Shown piece after piece: positions 29,301 through 38,200 of a stretch of DNA of 64,000 bases. The position numbers and the translations under genes were made by a program. The DNA is taken from the NCBI RefSeq assembly GCF_002836745.1, contig NZ_PJAR01000024.1, positions 451,174 through 515,173 of the forward strand, read 5' to 3'. The stretch comes from Glaciecola sp. 33A (GTDB lineage Bacteria > Pseudomonadota > Gammaproteobacteria > Enterobacterales > Alteromonadaceae). Numbering within the stretch: the stretch's first letter is position 1; each line of letters opens with the position of its first letter. A model generated the notes under the pieces. It saw only the letters and a list, made by a program, of their open reading frames with translations. It was not told where the DNA came from and did no database searches.

Positions 29301-29868
29301 ACGAAGTGTTTATGAGCAAGGTAAATCAGCAACATCGCAAGCATTAATCGCCCACTATTATAATGTGCGCTTGGGTATCGGATTTAACAAAACACCACAA
29401 GAGTATGGCGCTTTCCCAGCAGACCCTTACTCACACACACCGAAACATGCGGGTGCTCAACAACCTGGTATGACGGGTCAAGTCAAAGAAGAGCTATTGA
29501 CTAGAATGGGCGAGCTAGGCTGCTTTGTGACTAATGGTAAGGTTAGTTTTGACCCTTTCTTACTAAGAGCACAGGAGTTCACCACGCAAGCAACAACGTT
29601 CCGTTATCTAGATATCAATGAGGCATGGAAGACAATCGACCTCAACAGTGGCAGTTTGGCTTTTACATGGTGCCAAGTGCCAGTTATCTACTCAATAAGC
29701 AATAATGATGATGCACTAATGACTATTTATTCTGAAGATGGCGAAAAGCACACAATGATGGCAAATGAGCTGGATCAAGAGTTAAGTCAAATGTTATTTG
29801 CTCGTTCAGGAGGGATTGTGCGAATTGATGTATCGATTGGCAGAAGCAGACTTTATAGCGCGAGCTAG
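26386..29868 (+). CDS. Large GH94/GH149-type beta-1,3-glucan phosphorylase
   Basis: This 1160-residue cytoplasmic protein starts at the ATG at 26386, seven bases after GAGAG, rather than the upstream TTG. The N-terminal 300 residues form a glycosyltransferase-36-type beta-sandwich (WLFAGSTGGLTMGRVSPDK), then an (alpha/alpha)6 barrel with DDPWSYIGYWGDHQIIYLL and FGRRHGDPSRPWNQF, then GRSGGMFGFEGLGCIYWHM. Length and order fit the beta-1,3-oligoglucan phosphorylases of family GH149, related to GH94 and GH161. The reaction would be phosphorolysis of imported laminari-oligosaccharides to glucose 1-phosphate, saving ATP. It sits next to the laminarinase gene and is followed by a strong terminator. 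The exact family is from recall. Confidence 0.82.
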   Translation: MDNKSLNADAKPDDAVSGAFIQMDGDTYYKISHVDQMAPFFISVVSDQDHWLFAGSTGGLTMGRVSPDKAVFPYVTVDKLYESTPHTGPKTIIKVIQSAHKSVYWEPYNREHDDRYHVTRNLYKNLLGNVLCFEEINHDLQLAFRYSWQFSSDFGISRQCKLENLGEQPRSLELIDGLQNILPAGTPSFTQSQSSNLVDAYKWTEVDQETGLALYTLYSAITDRAEPVEALRANTVFRLGLPGSTVHLTSSSLDLFKAGQVLHSSDYSRGVRSCYLVHSHLTLAAHSAQKWSINVDVEKDQTDVVALKHALLNESAVAEKMQQSFLTGNDTLARIMASSDGFQVTAEEDVSLHHYANTLFNVLRGGIFANQYLISRADLLKTLQHFNHDIYERQKAVLSNLPENVSLDELMASVEALKDVQLSRLIYEYLPITFGRRHGDPSRPWNQFAIELKDDRGQPLLSYQGNWRDIFQNWEALTLSYPSFIESVIAKFVNASTLDGYNPYRITKQGIDWEIEEPDDPWSYIGYWGDHQIIYLLKLLESSNNFHPGKLASLLEQSVYSYANVPYRIKPLHNIIDSPKDTVLFDNELAEDIDRNIERLGSDGKLVLDAQGQVYQVSLVEKLFIPLLSKLSNLVIDGGIWLNTQRPEWNDANNALVGQGLSMVTLCYLNRYLTFVTQLLVSIEDTDKQFAMTTEVAEWLTGTTYILQSAGAQIEQGKVSASLQFSTLQKLGTLASEYRAKMYHHSGNYTKEVVSIDELKALLSSAKPLITRSIETNYSESGLYHAYNVLSINPKSLNVSHLYDMLEGQVAALSSGALSSQRAVEVMDTLYASDIYRADQKTFMLYPDRKQQGFISKNCVPKHAVINHPLLAKMLAQDDNRLIKLDVLENYRFSSELTNANAIKQIWPRIAQEYPDLATDSALNMILDIYESVFNHSAFTGRSGGMFGFEGLGCIYWHMVSKLLLAVQEVAIRSVYEQGKSATSQALIAHYYNVRLGIGFNKTPQEYGAFPADPYSHTPKHAGAQQPGMTGQVKEELLTRMGELGCFVTNGKVSFDPFLLRAQEFTTQATTFRYLDINEAWKTIDLNSGSLAFTWCQVPVIYSISNNDDALMTIYSEDGEKHTMMANELDQELSQMLFARSGGIVRIDVSIGRSRLYSAS

Positions 29869-29916
29869 CTAGTAGTATATAGGTCTGTAAAATATGGCGA
29901 AATAACATACCATTTC

Positions 29917-29946
29917 TGCGGATGCAGCCTTGCATCCGCATTTTTT
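29917..29946 (+). terminator. Strong rho-independent terminator after the phosphorylase gene
   Basis: A perfect 10-base stem (TGCGGATGCA, TGCATCCGCA) with a four-base loop GCCT is followed by six T. It ends the laminarinase-phosphorylase transcript. Confidence 0.95.
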
Positions 29947-30074
29947 CTAGCCTTTGGTCTTACTCTACATTTAGAGACGTGGGACAAGTCACTCACATTT
30001 ATTAATGTCGCTCTTGAGCATAAGGCCTGTATTGCCTACAATAGCGGAAATTTTATTAACGATAGACCTCGACC

Positions 30075-30323
30075 ATGACCGACACTACATCTAAACCAGC
30101 TTTACCTGATCGACTTAGCGTAAATCCGCGCAGCCCACATCATGTGGCAGAAATTTTTGAGCATGAAATTGGAATTATGTTCAATGGCAAAGAACGGGCT
30201 GATGTTGAGGAATATTGCATCAGTGAAGGTTGGGTAAAAGTCCCGTCGCACAAAGCATTGGACCGTCGCGGACAACCGCTTACGATGACGGTAAAAGGCA
30301 AGGTTGCAGCGTTCTATCGTTAA
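30075..30323 (+). CDS. DUF3297 family protein
   Basis: This 82-residue protein with the signature LPDRLSVNPRSPHHVAEIFE, then IGIMFNGKERADVEEYCISE and a C-terminal KGKVAAFYR, closely matches the DUF3297 family, widespread in proteobacteria and of unknown function. It is small, soluble and basic at its end. The ATG at 30075 fits the family start. It stands alone, between the phosphorylase terminator and a convergent zinc-ribbon gene, and seems unrelated to glucan use. Confidence 0.88.
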   Translation: MTDTTSKPALPDRLSVNPRSPHHVAEIFEHEIGIMFNGKERADVEEYCISEGWVKVPSHKALDRRGQPLTMTVKGKVAAFYR

Positions 30324-30391
30324 GACCAATTAATAACAGGTGTCTTAGGTTCTGATGCCACTGTAAATAGTAATAAAATGGCGTAAAGAAA

Positions 30392-30643
30392 TTATTTACT
30401 AAACACTTTACCGCCGATCATTTTGAACGCTGGAGTGCCTCTTATTAGGGTTTCTCTGGCAAAAATAACATGGCAATTTGGGCAGGTGCACGGCAGTAAA
30501 GTGAAGTCCTTACTGATGCGCTGTTTAAAGCATTTAACCAACGATCCTTTGCCGCCCTTGCGGTATTTAAATAACGGTGCTTTGCATTTATTACAGTAAA
30601 TATCCACGCAGGACTCGGGCGCTTTTTTATTAGGCTTAGCCAT
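30392..30643 (-). CDS. Small zinc-ribbon protein
   Basis: This 83-residue protein has two cysteine pairs, CNKC at about residues 18-21 and CPNC at about 55-58, with a further CFK cysteine and CTC between them. It is lysine-rich (KPNKKAPE, KYRKGGKGSLVKC). The two CxxC knuckles suggest a single zinc ribbon that binds nucleic acid or protein. The hydrophilic sequence has no signal peptide. I do not recognise a named family. The gene lies convergent with the DUF3297 gene and has its own promoter. Confidence 0.7.
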   Translation of the reverse strand: MAKPNKKAPESCVDIYCNKCKAPLFKYRKGGKGSLVKCFKQRISKDFTLLPCTCPNCHVIFARETLIRGTPAFKMIGGKVFSK

Positions 30644-30787
30644 TTTTTTTTAGCCTGTGTTGGTGTACTTCATTTTAAGAGCATAGCTGACTGGGTTATT
30701 AGTTCCTATGATCCCGATATGTTTAATATATCAATGCATTCTTCAGTTCGCAAACGGTCAAAAATATGAGTCATAAAATTGGCTAAA

Positions 30788-30808
30788 CTGAGGTGCTTTT
30801 TACCTCAG
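30788..30808 (-). terminator. Weak hairpin terminator behind the second GPH symporter
   Basis: On the minus strand CTGAGGT and ACCTCAG form a 7-base stem around a 7-base loop, 17 bases after the symporter stop, followed by TTTAGCCAATTTTA. The U-tract is poor, so this is a moderate call. Confidence 0.4.
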
Positions 30809-30824
30809 CCAGCATCCATCTTTA

Positions 30825-32273
30825 TCACTTGCTAACAGGGTCGACAGACAGTCTGCGAGCGTCCAAGGCGTCTCTTACTTCCCCTGCTTTTTGTTCAGTA
30901 ATTGGATACCAATACACCATCAATATTGCAATGGCAGAGCACAAAGCGGGAATGAAGGCATCAAAGATGCGCATCAGGTAAATGGTTTCCGCAGCTTGGG
31001 CGCCACCCAATGCAACATCAAAGCCAGTTGCATTCAACAAGAAACCACCCGCAGCAAGTGCTGCAGCCATTCCAAGCTTCACAACCCACCAGTATATAGA
31101 ACCAAACATGCCTTCACGTCTTTCATACGTATTGAGCTCATCCATGTCACACACATCTGCAATCATAGAGCCCATTAGGGTGAATAAACCACCAAGACCA
31201 AAAGCAATGAAAGGGACCGGTAATAGCATTAGTAGCGGATAATCAGGAGTGTAGCAGAACCATTTCAATACATAACCCACCACTGATATACCAATGGCAA
31301 AAAAGAAGCCTTTGCGCTTGTCAAAGTGGGTAGAAAATTTGGTTACAATAAAGATGACGCAAAAAGTAGATATAGCAGCTAACGTGCCGGACCAACCTGC
31401 ATACTCGGCTCCCATTGAGGTATCACCGCCAAATATATAGTAGATAATGACGTAGGATTGGAATGATGCAACCATCATAAAACCATTAAATACTAAAAAG
31501 GTAGCAGCACACAAAAATAGAAAAGGCCTAAATTTGACCGTCGTCGCGAAGCCTTTAAGGAAGCCTTTTACACCGGGTGTAATAAATTGTTCGCCTGGGA
31601 TCGGCCCCGCTTGCACATGTTTTATGGGTTCTTTTAGAAAAATAGCGGGTAAAACTCCAACGCATATTGTGAATGCGCCAATGATGACGGCCAACCAAGC
31701 AGCACCTGCCATCATGTCTTCAAATAAGAGATCATTTTGCATAAACCATAAAAACCATGGCGCAATTAAGTAGGCAATTTGACCCATAAAATTCTGTGTT
31801 GCCATGAGTCTTGTGCGCTCATGGTAGTCAGGTGTTAGTTCATAACCTAAGGCCACCCAGGGCGTTGCAAACATAGTGTAGGCCAAATAGAAGATAAATG
31901 AGCCGATAAGAAAAAACCAAAAATAGTATTCTTCGCTTTTGCCTTCAGGGAGCTGCCATAAAAGTGCGAAAATAATACCTGCCGCAATGGCACCGCAAAA
32001 AATATACGGTCGACGGCGACCCCATTTACTTTTAGTATGGTCTGATATGTAACCCATCAATGGGTCGGTAATGGCGTCGGTTAACCTCGGCATTGCACTG
32101 ACCAAGCCGACTAAAGCGGGGTTCATTCCAAGACCTAGATTTAGGACAATAACCATACCACCAATAGCAGCAGATAATAGGTTATTGATGAGGGCACCAA
32201 GGCCGTAAATGATTTTTTGAAGGAAGGGGATTTTTCCGTTTGCTACAACGTCTGCGCTCATTAATGGGCTCAT
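30825..32273 (-). CDS. GPH-family sugar:cation symporter (second of two)
   Basis: This 482-residue inner-membrane transporter is a paralogue of the one at 23264. They share the same length and signatures: AMPRLTDAITDPLMGYISD, TKSKWGRRRPYIF, FGLGGLFTLMGSMIADVCDMD. About 12 helices are predicted. It probably imports a beta-glucoside or laminari-oligosaccharide, complementing the first symporter with a different chain length or anomer. It is divergent from the GH3 beta-glucosidase gene (364-base shared promoter region), which suggests joint control. The ATG at 32273 has a sensible hydrophilic N-terminus. Confidence 0.92.
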   Translation of the reverse strand: MSPLMSADVVANGKIPFLQKIIYGLGALINNLLSAAIGGMVIVLNLGLGMNPALVGLVSAMPRLTDAITDPLMGYISDHTKSKWGRRRPYIFCGAIAAGIIFALLWQLPEGKSEEYYFWFFLIGSFIFYLAYTMFATPWVALGYELTPDYHERTRLMATQNFMGQIAYLIAPWFLWFMQNDLLFEDMMAGAAWLAVIIGAFTICVGVLPAIFLKEPIKHVQAGPIPGEQFITPGVKGFLKGFATTVKFRPFLFLCAATFLVFNGFMMVASFQSYVIIYYIFGGDTSMGAEYAGWSGTLAAISTFCVIFIVTKFSTHFDKRKGFFFAIGISVVGYVLKWFCYTPDYPLLMLLPVPFIAFGLGGLFTLMGSMIADVCDMDELNTYERREGMFGSIYWWVVKLGMAAALAAGGFLLNATGFDVALGGAQAAETIYLMRIFDAFIPALCSAIAILMVYWYPITEQKAGEVRDALDARRLSVDPVSK

Positions 32274-32637
32274 GTTAAATAATTGTAAAGTTAATCGTCT
32301 ACGCTAATGTTGCTAGGTTAATTTAACAAACGATATGCGATAGCTAGGCCTTATGCTGCGTTAAATAGGACACTATCAAGCATAACTATAACAAAAGCTT
32401 AATAAAAGTATAAAAAACAATAAGCACATACCTTGTTTTTCATTCTTACTTAAACATCTGGACACTCAGTCTCAGCTTACCTCAGTAGCGGTCCACTTTA
32501 TCTTGTTTTGCTGGACTACGTTATTCTCATGTTTACTCTAGTTGCATTATATAAACTCGGGAAAGTTGTCGGTAGCGTCGTTTGACTGACTTGAGCTTGC
32601 AGCTATTTTTAAACCAAATTCGAACAAGAGTCTTTAT
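32274..32637. other. Divergent promoter region of the second symporter and GH3 genes
   Basis: This AT-rich stretch holds no open frame. It contains the motif at 32491-32516 described separately. A GGACACT sequence occurs twice (near 32367 and 32460). Confidence 0.5.
32491..32516 (+). promoter_or_regulatory. Candidate shared motif upstream of the GH3 gene
   Basis: GTCCACTTTATCTTGTTT (32491-32508) matches 15 of 18 bases of the motif before the laminarinase gene. Here GTCCA (32491-32495) and TGGAC (32512-32516) are exact inverted repeats that bracket it, 122 bases before the GH3 start. It could serve the divergent symporter as well. Confidence 0.45.
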
Positions 32638-34851
32638 ATGTCCCATTTGTATTCTCCTGAGATTATCAGTCAAGCTAAACAATTACTCAGTAAAATGACA
32701 TTAGACGAGAAGTTGGGGCAATTGTCTCAAGTATCCAGTGCCGGAGCGCACATACCCGACGATTTAGCCAATGCAATAAGACACGGCAGGGTTAGCTCTG
32801 TTATCAATGAAGTTGACTTAGCCACCAATAATGAACTGCAACGTTTAGCGGTAAGAGAAACCCGCTTAGGCATTCCTCTGCTAATCGGGCGCGATGTTAT
32901 TCATGGTTTTAAAACTATATTCCCAATCCCCCTAGGTCAAGCGGCAACGTGGTCACCTGAGATCGTTGAGAAAGGAGCAAGAATAGCAGGGGAAGAATCC
33001 GCAACGGTGGGCGTGAATTGGACGTTTGCTCCTATGATTGATATTGCGCGTGATCCTCGCTGGGGACGAATAGCTGAAAGTTTGGGTGAAGACCCATTTC
33101 TATGCGCCGCATTATGTGCATCTATGGTTAAGGGTTTTCAAACTGATGATTTGTCGTCGCCAGGCGCTATTGCTTCTTGCGTAAAGCACTTTGCTGGCTA
33201 TGGTGCTAGCGAAAGTGGTCGCGATTACAATGCGACAAATATCCCTGAAAATGAACTTCGCAACGTTTATTTGCCACCGTTTCAGCAAGCAGCTAAAGCC
33301 GGTGTGGCCTCCTTTATGACTTCTTTTAGTGATTTAAATGGAGTGCCCGCCACTGGCAATCGATGGCTGTTGAAGCAGGTATTGAGAGACGAGTGGAATT
33401 ATCAAGGGTTAGTGGTTAGCGATTGGGAGTCAATAAAAGAACTTCAGGTACATGGCTTGTCTGCTAGTCAAAAAGAGTCGGCTTATTTAGCGGCTAAAGC
33501 CGGTGTTGATATGGAGATGGCAAGTCATTGTTATATCGACAATATGGCGGACCTAATTGCCGAAAATCAGCTTAACCAAGCCGAAGTCGATCAAATGGTG
33601 TTAAATGTGTTACATCTAAAATTTGCGCTAGGCTTATTTGAAAACGCATTTACAGACGCTTCAGTATTACCGCAACTAATGAACGCTCAGAATTTGCAAG
33701 TAGCCAAAGAAGCAGCGCAAAAAAGTTGTGTATTACTGCAAAATAAAAAGCGTCATGGTAATACCCCTGTTTTGCCTATCAATAGGGGATCAACTCAACG
33801 TATCGCGGTGATTGGGCCAATGGCACACGATGGTTATGAACAATTAGGTACTTGGGTATTCGACGGTGAAGAGAAACACAGTGTCACTTGCCTTAGCGGT
33901 TTAAAGGCGCTAGCAGGGCAAAGTATTGCAATTGAATTTGAATCTGTACTTTGTACATCACGTGATAGTAACACTCAGCATTTTGATAAGGCCCTTGAAC
34001 TGACTAATAACGCTGACGTAGCGATTTTATATTTAGGCGAAGAATCGATTTTGTCAGGAGAAGCTCATTGCAGAGCAAACATCGACTTACCGGGCGCACA
34101 GCTAGATCTCATTGAGCACTTATCGCAATCAAATACGCCAATTGTATTGGTCGTGTTAGCCGGTAGGCCGCTGACTTTGCAACCAATACTCGACAAAGTA
34201 GATAGTATTCTATATGCGTGGCATCCGGGCACGATGGGCGGACTCGCTATTGCTGAATTACTCTTTGGGGATGTATCTCCCTCGGGGAAGTTGCCGGTGT
34301 CATTCCCCAGAGTGGTGGGCCAAATTCCGATTTATTATGCGCAAAAAAATTCAGGTCGCCCGCCGACCGAAGAGAGTTTTATTTTTATTGACGATGTCCC
34401 TGTTAGGGCTGCACAGACCTCTTTAGGGATGGCGGCAACCCATTTGGATACGCATTTTTCACCCTTGTATCCGTTTGGCTTCGGATTGTCCTACGCTAAT
34501 TTTGAATATCATCACGTCAATATTAGCCAGCATGAAATTAAACTAGACTCAACATTTTCAGTCTCATTGATATTAGAAAATAAAAGTGACGTGGATGCTG
34601 AAGAAATTGTACAACTCTACATTCGAGATTTAGTCGGTTCGGTTACCCGACCGGTGAGGGAATTAAAAGGCTTCAAACGCGTATTACTAAAAGCCAAGTC
34701 AAGCGTCAATGTTATGTTTGAAATGCACACCGATGACTTGGCATTCTATGATATTTGCAATCAATTAAATGTCGAAATAGGTGATTTCTTATTGGGTGTT
34801 GGAGCAGATAGCTCCGTTGAGCTTAGCGTTCCTTTTTCATTGGTAAAGTAG
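32638..34851 (+). CDS. GH3 beta-glucosidase, cytoplasmic
   Basis: This 737-residue enzyme of the BglX type lacks a signal peptide. Domain order is the TIM barrel (about 1-320) with nucleophile Asp262 in GLVVSDWESIKEL and the substrate-binding KHFAGYGASESGRDYN, then the alpha/beta sandwich (about 360-580) with AILYLGEESILSGEAHCR, which supplies the acid/base. A fibronectin-III-like domain follows (about 640-737, VDAEEIVQLYIRDLVGSVTRPVRELKGF). It should release glucose from short beta-1,3-glucans in the cytoplasm. It is transcribed from the promoter region shared with the second symporter. The start ATG at 32638 has only a weak AAGAG upstream. Confidence 0.94.
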   Translation: MSHLYSPEIISQAKQLLSKMTLDEKLGQLSQVSSAGAHIPDDLANAIRHGRVSSVINEVDLATNNELQRLAVRETRLGIPLLIGRDVIHGFKTIFPIPLGQAATWSPEIVEKGARIAGEESATVGVNWTFAPMIDIARDPRWGRIAESLGEDPFLCAALCASMVKGFQTDDLSSPGAIASCVKHFAGYGASESGRDYNATNIPENELRNVYLPPFQQAAKAGVASFMTSFSDLNGVPATGNRWLLKQVLRDEWNYQGLVVSDWESIKELQVHGLSASQKESAYLAAKAGVDMEMASHCYIDNMADLIAENQLNQAEVDQMVLNVLHLKFALGLFENAFTDASVLPQLMNAQNLQVAKEAAQKSCVLLQNKKRHGNTPVLPINRGSTQRIAVIGPMAHDGYEQLGTWVFDGEEKHSVTCLSGLKALAGQSIAIEFESVLCTSRDSNTQHFDKALELTNNADVAILYLGEESILSGEAHCRANIDLPGAQLDLIEHLSQSNTPIVLVVLAGRPLTLQPILDKVDSILYAWHPGTMGGLAIAELLFGDVSPSGKLPVSFPRVVGQIPIYYAQKNSGRPPTEESFIFIDDVPVRAAQTSLGMAATHLDTHFSPLYPFGFGLSYANFEYHHVNISQHEIKLDSTFSVSLILENKSDVDAEEIVQLYIRDLVGSVTRPVRELKGFKRVLLKAKSSVNVMFEMHTDDLAFYDICNQLNVEIGDFLLGVGADSSVELSVPFSLVK

Positions 34852-34907
34852 CTCACCACCCTGTTTTGACTGCTGCACAATAATAAACACTCTGCAGCTG
34901 CCTCAAG

Positions 34908-35037
34908 CAATTTCGCCTAAAAAATAGAGTTCAGGTATACCTGCGCGCGCGGTTATCTTCACCAGTACTGGGCAACACTGCAGCAAAGGAAAAGTCGACT
35001 TCAAATGTTTCATTTTCGATAATGACGTGTCTTGCTA
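34908..35037 (-). pseudogene. Decayed fragment of a MipA/OmpV-family gene
   Basis: This 130-base stretch is plainly similar to 43213-43345 inside the intact MipA/OmpV gene, including a run of about 40 bases with one mismatch near 34986-35022. On the minus strand it reads VIIENETFEVDFSFAAVLPS, matching IIIENETFEIDFSFGAALPS of the intact protein. A net two-base loss after GEDNRAR breaks the frame and brings a stop. Neither end of a gene is present. It is a remnant of a duplicated paralogue, sitting between the GH3 gene and the TonB-dependent receptor gene. Confidence 0.9.
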
Positions 35038-35263
35038 TGGCTCATCTCATTTATTGATCATAATGACGAAAAGTTAAACAAAACAGCAGTCTGTTTGCAA
35101 AATTAAAGGAATGGGTCTAATATCTTGAATCAAGTGAATCGAGGTTTCTCATATAATCTGAGTAGTCTAATAGATGTTCGCTGATAAACCTAAAACTGAT
35201 ATAAAACAGTGGGTTAATAAGTATAGAAATATTAAAAGTTTCATTCTAACGGAGATCAACACA

Positions 35264-38200
35264 TTGAAATTTAAAAATAATAAACTAAGCAATGCAGTAC
35301 GCATAGCACTTGTAGTTGGGGTAACTGTAAATGCAATTCCTGCGGCATACGCACAAGATGATGAAGAGAAAGTAACGACGGAAAAGATCGTTGTCACGGG
35401 TACTCGTATTTCACGTGACGAGTTTGCCTCTGCATCACCCATTCAAGTGCTTAATGTTGACGATGCTAAACAAGCTGGTATTACGAATGTAGGCGATATG
35501 CTACAGCGTATTTCCCTTGTTAACGGTACACAAATAGATAACACAATTAACACTAACTCAGGTAATTCAAATGCAACAGAGGCGCCTCCAGCCGGTGGTG
35601 TTGGCTCTGTTAACGTTGGTTTACGTGGTTTAGGTGCGGAAAGAACATTAATACTTCTCGACGGCAATCGATTAGGTGCATCAGGTGTCCGTGGCGCGCC
35701 ATCACAACCTGATTTAAGTTTGATACCACTGGATATGGTTGACCGAATTGAAGTCTTGTCAGACTCAGCTTCTGCTATTTACGGCGCTGACGCGGTAGCA
35801 GGTGTTATCAACGTTATCTTGAAAGACTCATTTGATGGTGCTCAACTTAGCGTGAATATCACTTCACCGTCTGATGCGGGTGGCGAAGTTAAACAATTAT
35901 CATTTGTAACCGGTGCTGAAGGCGAGCGTTTTAAATTCATCTTTGGTGGTGAGTACTACGAACGTGAGCGTATTGCGTTAGGTGACCGTGTTGACTGTAT
36001 TGAGCGAAAGGAAATCAACGCTTCTACCGGCGAGCAATATAATTATTGTAGAAATGGTTTTCCAGATAATGCAGCACTGTCAAGTAACGATGCCTCTGGT
36101 AATATTTGGAACTTCTATACGCCGGGCCAATCAAATCTGACAAACCCATTAACCGGCCAACCTGTTCCTAATTGGAGTAATCAGGCTAATATTCCTGATG
36201 TATGGAGTGCTCAATATCCTTTCTTAGGAACTCAGGTAGGAAATGACCGTTTTACGCTTAATCCTGATTACAGTGATGTACCTGATCGTTTACGATCTGA
36301 CCTTGTGTCGCCTGTTACGCGCTTCTCACTAATGTCCAGTGGTAGTTATTTTCCAGAATGGGGTGAACAAGACAACATTGCAATAACATTTGCTACCTCT
36401 TACTTCCACCGCCACTTGACAAATAAAGCGTCGACTGAGCAGATATACCCTGGTATTCCTGCATTAATTCCTTATGAGAATTCTGAAGGTAATATCGTTT
36501 TAAACGCAGACGGGACTCGGGATTTAGTTCCTAATCCGTTAAACCCTTTTGGAACTGATGCCTTACCTATTATTACGATTGATAATCTTAAGCAGGAACG
36601 TGATGTTGAACTTGACCACTTCCGCTTTTCTACGGGTATCAATGGTGATTTACCTGGCCAATGGGCTAAAGACAACGGCTGGACATTTGACCTCTTTGCA
36701 AGTTATGACAGAGGTGATGGTGCGGCAAGTCAACCAATAATGGATGAAAGAAACTTAATATTCACAATAGAAACACTTCGCCTAGATTCAAATGGCGAAT
36801 TAGCTTGTGGCGTTCCTATCGTAGCTAACAATACGTGGGGTGGTATTATTAGTGCACAAGACTGTGTTCCTGTTGATTTCTTTAACACGGGTCTTTATGG
36901 CAATTCGGGCGACAGCACTGGCTCACTGACTGCAGCAGAAGCAGGATACTTAATCGGTCAGCGCGTTAATAGAACCGTTGTAACACAGTCTGTCTTGTCT
37001 GGTTTTACTACCGGTGAGCTATTTTCATTCGACAATGGTGGCACAGCAAGCTTAGTTGTTGGTGTTGAAGCACGTCGCGATACTATTGATTCGCAAGCTG
37101 ATTTTAATGGTGCTAATGGTCTGATTGTAGCAGAAAGTCCTGGGACTGAGGGCATTACTGCTGGTGCCCGCACAATTAACGAAATCTTCGGTGAATTGAG
37201 TTTGCCGATACTTCGTGAAGTTGATGGTGCACATGATCTAACGGTTGATTTAGCAATGCGCTATACCGATGAGTCTAACTTTGGTGGCGAAAATACCGAA
37301 CGTGTTCGTGTCACTTATGCCCCTCTAGACTGGATGTCTTTTAGCGCGGCTTATGGTACTTCGTTCCGTACTCCAAACTTACGAGAGCAGTTCTTAGGCG
37401 ATCAATTCGATGGCACAAGCGGTGGTTCTGATCCTTGTAACGGAGCTGCATTTGCGGATGGCAGTCCAGCAGTATATGATCCTGGCTTAGAAACACGCAC
37501 CCAACTAACATTGGATAACTGTGTGCTAAGTGGTGCCAACCCATTTACTCTTGGTTCTCAAGGGTCAACTACTATACCGGTAAAAATCGGTGGTGCAGTT
37601 GATAACTTGCTTCCTGAAACATCAGATCAGACGACGTTCACATTTAAAGCGCAGCCAATTGATAACGACGATATGAGCTTCGACTTTTCAATAACCTACT
37701 TTGATATAGAAATCGAAAATACCATTCAATCTGTATCAGCTGGGTTCATTTTAGATCGTTGCTTCTCCGATGTTCCCGGTCTAGCGAGTCCGTTCTGTAG
37801 TTTAGTTGGGGCTAGAAATCAAAATCTATCGGAAGCGACTCGATTTGTTGCTGATGTTGATGCATCGTTCGTAAACATTGGTGCTGAAGTATCAACGGGT
37901 TATGATTTGAATACGCGTCTAGGTCTAAACTACGACAACTATGACATTGTCTGGACAGTGCAAGCGACATTCCAGGACGAAAGAAGTCAAACTATCATTA
38001 AAGATGACACTCTTCCAAATGGTGGTAAAGACGATTTTGTTGGCACATTCGGAACGCCTGAAATACGCTTAGTTACTCAGTTAATGTTCAATATGGGTGA
38101 TTACTCGTTGGTTTATAGCGGTCGATTCATAGATGAAACTTCACGCTTTATTCGTGACCCAGCTACGTCTGGCAGTACATGTCTTGCAAGTAACGCAGGT

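Noticed and set aside
29723-30329. Minus-strand frames around the phosphorylase terminator and DUF3297 gene
   Set aside because: They cross a strong terminator or lie antisense to a recognised gene.
35174-35263. ATG start of the TonB-dependent receptor 30 codons upstream
   Set aside because: It would put a long hydrophilic stretch before the signal peptide and has no ribosome site. It remains possible if TTG is not used.
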